Part shown: one piece after another, positions 60,000 through 64,000 of the stretch
Layout of the letters: every line of letters begins with the position of its first letter
Numbering within the stretch: the first letter of the stretch is position 1
Source of the DNA: Lepidostoma basale
Lineage: Eukaryota > Arthropoda > Insecta > Trichoptera > Lepidostomatidae
Reading direction: 5' to 3'
NCBI GenBank assembly: GCA_022606425.2
Contig: JAHDVF020000988.1
Span: 620,001-684,000, forward strand
DNA: 64,000 bases
Position numbers and translations under genes: made by a program
The notes under the pieces: generated by a model
What the model was told of the DNA's origin: nothing
What the model saw: the letters and a program-made list of their open reading frames with translations, nothing else
Database searches by the model: none

Positions 60000-60155
60000 T
60001 TCATATCAGAAGCCGGAAGAATCGACGTGCGTGTATGACTCGATGTATGGATGTGGAGGAAGCTAGAGAGATATGTCAGAATAGAGTAGTGTGGCGGTCC
60101 ATTTTCTCTGCCTACCCCTGCGGGGAAACAGCGTGATGGTTTGTTTGTTTGTTTA
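60000..60155 (+). mobile_element. RTE-A 3' end, inserted in an older RTE-A copy
   Basis: It reads RSRKNRRACMTRCMDVEEAR, EICQNRVVWRSIFSAYPCGE and TA, then GTGATGG(TTTG)n. Right after the tail comes TATTTTGTTTCCGTTATG, which continues the older minus-strand copy. The stretch ATTTTGTTTCC is present on both sides and fits a target duplication. Confidence 0.85.
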
Positions 60156-60159
60156 TTTT

Positions 60160-61005
60160 GTTTCCGTTATGTTTTAAAATTACGACATTTGAAAACTTCA
60201 TTAAATTAAATTTATTAGATTTTAATGTCAGTGAATGCTGTTTCGAAACCTATTGCATTTAAAAAATGATTTAAAATATATCGTCAACTAAATATTTGAA
60301 AATGTTTTATCAAGCAAGAATAGAACAACATATTAGTTTTTTTTTAAATAACAAAAAAAATATCTAAATCTGATATGAATTATTAATGTTAATTTACTTT
60401 ACTCTAGAGAGATATTATTTCATCAAAATAAAAAGGTTTTGGCCTTGGGGATGATGAAATGCCCCGCAGTATCAAAAAGTATTATTTATTGAATTCCACA
60501 TCGGAATGGTTCGACTACCCTCGGATGCCAGAATTAAGAAATTCCTCGATGTTTGTATTCAATCTGTCTCGGAGGACATCGCTAATAAAAACATGACAGA
60601 TTCCCATTAACTTTTCTGAGCATCCCAGCATGTCGAGAATTCGTTTAGAGTCCGGCATTCTTGTTGGATCTCGCTTATATGGTAGTATAATACGTCCGAC
60701 AAGAAAATGATTGCCTTCAGACTGATATTGAAATTCGCGAGACGCCCGAAATATTTGTTTCTGTCATATCTCTATATTTAAAAAAAAATCTATTCATATG
60801 ACAGATCACTTGTCATTTAATATTCTGCCATAGAAACGGTAAAGTGTATTCCTATAATCAATAAGTTAAACAGAGTTTTATTGGTCCATCATTAACTGGA
60901 AAATGTTAACGTAAAATGACATAAGACGAAAAAAAAATTGTCGTATTGAATACAGACCATTACTAATTGATTTTTACCAATATTGTAAAACTCTATATTG
61001 AATAA
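60160..61005. other. Region without genes, possible conserved block
   Basis: Balanced island at 60430-60760 (GGCCTTGGGGATGATGAAAT, GTCGAGAATTCGTTTAGAGT, ATTCGCGAGACGCCCGAAAT) in AT-rich DNA. No frame or repeat match. Confidence 0.3.
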
Positions 61006-61009
61006 ACAG

Positions 61010-61410
61010 GGTGCGGCAGCATAACTTCATTTTTTCAAAACTAAATAAAACCCATTGTATGAATCCGAAAATTATTATTTATTTTTTGGAATGTAGGGCC
61101 TTACTTAGTTTTTGAAGATCAAAACAGGTAGGTGACGTCCCCCATTCTCCATACACTGAATAAACCGATTTCTGGCATTTGTCATGACTCTTGCCAGCAT
61201 ATCAGGCGTTATCTTGGCAATTTCTTCCTGGATGTTGGTCTTCAAATTTTTTAGGGTCCCTGGACGGTTCACATAAACACGAGATTTCTGTCACGGGATG
61301 GCTTTTTTTAGGTAACACTTCCCAGATCGCCTCATCTCAATTAGCGGCGATTTTGAATTGCCGGCCCGCTCTCCCGATTTGTCCCCTTATGATTTTTTTC
61401 TTTGTTTTTT
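61010..61410. pseudogene. Mariner-like transposon, scrambled end
   Basis: The minus strand at 61099-61282 reads VYVNRPGTLKNLKTNIQEEI, AKITPDMLARVMTNARNRFI, QCMENGGRHLPVLIFKN with a stop, the intact C-terminus of a mariner/IS630-type transposase. The plus strand at 61315-61402 reads FPDRLISISGDFELPARSPD, LSPYDFFL, the block around the last catalytic residue that should lie directly upstream on the same strand. The two are therefore inverted relative to each other. GGGTGCGGCAGCATAACTTC at 61009 may be a terminal repeat. Confidence 0.8.
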
Positions 61411-61620
61411 TTTTTAAATGAAAATGTATAATATTGATTATTGCGTCATCTCCAGTAATACTCCATATTGAATAATTAATATGAACGAATTAAATATTCC
61501 ATTAGTTATAATGTACAGACTGAAAAAGGTTTAATTAAAATTATATGAGTCGTATTTAACAAAATAATTTTAATACCGTTATGAAATATTAAAATTATCA
61601 TTATGAAATATTCATATTCT

Positions 61621-62420
61621 ATGATCATCCAAGTATGTAAACAGCTAATCGTCGAATGATTAGTGCGAGTAATTCAAAATAATTTGAATATACAACGCGT
61701 CGACAAACAATATTATATGATCGTCCAAATATCTAAACAGCGAAGCGTCGAATGATAAGCGCGTAATTCAAAATCATTCGAAAATACAACGCGTAGATTA
61801 CCAATAGTATGTGATCATCCAAGTATCTAAACAGCGAATCGTCTGATAAGTGCGTAATTCAAAATCATTTGAAAATACAACGCGTAGATTACCAATAGTA
61901 TGTGATCATCCAAATATCTAAAAAGCGAATCGTCTGATAAGCGCGTAATTCAAAATCATTCGAAAATACAACGCGTTGATTACCAATAGTATGTGATCAT
62001 CCAAGTATCTAAACAGCGAATCGTCTGATAAGTGCGTAATTCAAAATCATTTGAAAATACAACGCGTAGATTACCAATAGTATGTGATCATCCAAATATC
62101 TAAAAAGCGAATCGTCTGATAAGCGCGTAATTCAAAATCATTCGAAAATACAACGCGTTGATTACCAATAGTATGTGATCATCCAAGTATCTAAACAGCG
62201 AATCGTCTGATAAGTGCGTAATTCAAAATCATTTGAAAATACAACGCGTAGATTACCAATAGTATGTGATCATCCAAATATCTAAAAAGCGAATCGTCTG
62301 ATAAGCGCGTAATTCAAAATCATTCGAAAATACAACGCGTTGATTACCAATAGTATGTGATCATCCAAGTATCTAAACAGCGAATCGTCTGATAAGCGCG
62401 TAATTCAAAATCATTCGAAA
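61621..62420 (+). repeat. 91-bp satellite with 182-bp dimer organisation
   Basis: GTGATCATCC starts at 61811, 61902, 61993, 62084, 62175, 62266 and 62357, exactly 91 bp apart. Two diverged units precede at 61621 and 61717 (96 and 94 bp). Type A (CCAAGTATCTAAACAGCG, AAGTGCG, CATTTGAAAATAC, CGCGTAGA) and type B (CCAAATATCTAAAAAGCG, AAGCGCG, CATTCGAAAATAC, CGCGTTGA) alternate A-B-A-B-A-B-A. Same-type units are almost identical, so the 182-bp dimer was the recent unit of amplification. Monomer edges are diverged at the left, as in satellites growing by unequal exchange. Confidence 0.95.
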
Positions 62421-62449
62421 ATTAAAATCATTCGATATTAGAATCATTC

Positions 62450-62720
62450 GATTATCTCCTTTGCCGCCATGGCCAATAGCGAATCATTGGGAATGAGAAT
62501 CCGCCGTTTCATTGGCGTCGAATTTAATTTCGAATCCATGAAAATTGAATTTGTTACACCGTACACGACACGGTTTTATTGGTATCGCAGATGCCCGCCC
62601 GGCTGGCAATAAGGACAAATTTATGGTCATTCCCGCGCCCGACAACAAAATGGCCGCGTGAATTTCCCGGGCCTCCGTGTTGCCAGACATTTGAATGATA
62701 AATTATGAATGTTATTAAAA
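62450..62720. other. Possible conserved non-coding element
   Basis: GC-rich island (CGCAGATGCCCGCCCGGCTG, TTCCCGCGCCCGACAACAAA, ATGGCCGCGTGAATTTCCCG) next to the satellite. A 68-codon minus-strand frame reads MSGNTEAREIHAAILLSGAG without recognisable domain. Its texture is that of conserved non-coding DNA. Confidence 0.35.
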
Positions 62721-62819
62721 CGACTTTGAAAGAATTTAAGAAAATTTAGTTTATTCTTTGACGGAGACCATTACGACTCAAGAATAAATACCAACTTTGA
62801 ATATGTAATACTTTGAATA

Positions 62820-62955
62820 TATAACTTCCGAAATGAAGACACTGAGGACGATAGCAGGCAAGACACTGAGAGATCGCGTGAGGAACGCCAGAATAAGAAA
62901 GATATGTAATGTTGAGGATATTATAATATGGTGCGGACAGCGAAAAAAGGACTAG
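62820..62955 (+). mobile_element. RTE-D-related fragment interrupted by pogo
   Basis: It reads TSEMKTLRTIAGKTLRDRVR, NARIRKICNVEDIIIWCGQR and KKD, then the pogo element begins at TA (62956). It is homologous to 51035-51170. Confidence 0.75.
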
Positions 62956-62957
62956 TA

Positions 62958-64000
62958 GGGGAAGGGGGGGCTAGTTGTTACGGGGGCAAGTTGTTACATT
63001 CTAAATAACTCCCCCACCACTAGGTTCTGTGGCGTATGTGTCGCACAGTATGTCCAGGTATCGTGTCCGCGGTGCTCGACGGAACGTCACTCTTGCCGGT
63101 CGTTCGTAATTCAAATAAACCCGATTATAGTGCATTTCGTATCTGAAAGTAACTTTCGTTGACAGATTTTGAAGTTTAATTGTTCACCAACTATAAGAGG
63201 TAAGTTGATTCTAAGTAAATTGGTAAAACTCTACATGTCTCTGCTTACATTCAGATAATATATCGAAATAATAACACTTTCCGTGTTAACGTTATAGCAA
63301 TTTGTTTTTATTTTGGGTCAGGGGGGCTAGTTGTTACAACGATGGGGGGGCAAGTTGTTACTGCAACAACTAGCCCCACTACGTTTCCCTTTAACTTCAA
63401 ATGGCATATTTATATAAAATTATGAAACTATTTATTATTATTGTTCTAGATTTTATATAACAATGGTACGGACATAAAAAAAAACTATAGAGGTAAATTT
63501 TCCGAGGAGACCTACAAAAGAGCAGATAAAGAAGTAACAGAAAAAAATTATCTATCGAGATGTATTTTCAGAGGAAGACTTCGAGCCTTCCGAAATAACC
63601 GATCGTCCAATGCCTGAGAACGTTAGCACTGAAAGTGTATCAATAGATAATACCAACGAAACCATGGCAGAAACCGTTTCTGTGGTCAATGAACCACATT
63701 CATCTTCTCCTTTATAACCTGCAAAATCCAGTTGTGAAGCTCTACCTCAAAATCAAGAAGAGCAATTATCTATTTTCACGGAACCGCAGCCATCAACAAG
63801 TGGCATCAATAAAATACAGCATACGAAGCCTGAACAAATAAGGCCATCCTAAATCTGGACCAAGAAAGGGGAGTTCATTATTCCAGAAGAAAAATTTCAT
63901 CAGCAATATTGACTGACACTCCGGTTAAGAACCAAATCGAACTGGAAGAGAGCTCGAGAAAACAAAAACAGGCCGCTAAATCAATTAAAAAAAAACATTT
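62958..64000 (+). mobile_element. Pogo-like DNA transposon, second copy (runs off the window)
   Basis: It begins GGGGAAGGGGGGGCTAG after TA (62956-62957). Subterminal CTAGTTGTTAC / CAAGTTGTTAC motifs are at 62970, 62985, 63330 and 63350. A GC-rich leader with a splice-donor-like AGAG|GTAAGT (63197) lies at 63000-63210 and is nearly the same as 41230-41450 of the first copy in reverse. The transposase remnant starts at 63463. The right end lies beyond 64000. Confidence 0.85.
63463..64000 (+). pseudogene. Pogo transposase remnant lacking the DDE domain
   Basis: ATG at 63463 starts MVRT, then a stop (TAT to TAA) and frameshifted GKFSEETYKRADKEVTE remains of the psq-type HTH. It jumps at about 63560 to the acidic linker FSEEDFEPSEITDRPMPENV, STESVSIDNTNETMAETVSV, VNEPHSSSPL with a stop. 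Further on are PQNQEEQLSIFTEPQPSTSG, INKIQHTKPEQIRPS and ILTDTPVKNQIELEESSRKQ, KQAAKSIKKK. The catalytic core of about 200 residues is missing here, as in 39797-41486, but with a different junction, so the two copies lost it independently or came from different deletion derivatives. Confidence 0.8.

Noticed and set aside
61621..62420. CRISPR array
   Set aside because: The periodic units have no unique spacers. The whole 91-bp unit repeats, so it is a satellite, and the DNA is eukaryotic.

Overview
This window looks like insect nuclear DNA, most likely from a moth or butterfly. The evidence is its AT-rich composition, the absence of any prokaryote-style gene, and dense old copies of RTE-like non-LTR retrotransposons, tRNA-derived SINEs, Helitrons, hAT-type MITEs, mariner- and pogo-type DNA transposons and LTR pieces. 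The species assignment is an inference from repeat content. No complete host gene was found. The window is best read as a gene-poor intergenic or intronic stretch, built from nested and decayed transposons and separated by islands of higher-complexity sequence that may be conserved non-coding DNA. Almost every open frame longer than 60 codons is a transposon remnant or chance. The one frame that reads like a host exon is on the minus strand at about 13462-13750.

Layout. 1-13 kb: fragments of one RTE family (here RTE-A, best copy 6430-7275 with the reverse transcriptase YADD box), an unclassified roughly 350-bp repeat (family L), SINE-1 copies, Jockey/CR1-like 3' ends, palindromic repeats, and a Helitron (9957-10555) carrying a nested hAT MITE with target duplications. 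13-24 kb: the host exon candidate, an apparent solo LTR nested in a family L copy (14107-14576), a second LTR-like unit with CCAAT and TATA boxes (15099-15580), a 507-bp inverted-repeat element with a 9-bp target duplication (22211-22717), and a threefold 85-bp tandem repeat. 24-39 kb: remnants of a second retrotransposon lineage (RTE-D, RTE-B), a second SINE family, a local 243-bp tandem duplication and more palindromes. 39-48 kb: a pogo-like transposon (39797-41486) with a psq-type N-terminus and a C-terminal zinc finger but no catalytic domain, RTE-A copies with TTAG tails, and a mariner-like HTH fragment. 48-64 kb: further RTE and palindrome copies, a 91-bp satellite arranged as 182-bp dimers (61621-62420), and a second pogo copy running off the right edge.

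The most interesting signal is a set of unrelated palindromic repeat families that share one layout: a core resembling CUGAUGA, a 4-6 bp hairpin, GAAAC, a tiny loop, then GUC or GUU. In three families the flanks also pair to make stem I. This is the fold of the hammerhead ribozyme, as known from the pseudo-LTRs of Penelope-like retroelements. Family names used here (RTE-A, RTE-B, RTE-D, L, HHR-1, HHR-2, HHR-3, PAL, SINE-1, SINE-2) are local labels, not database names. No alignment or fold was computed, and element boundaries without a target duplication are approximate.
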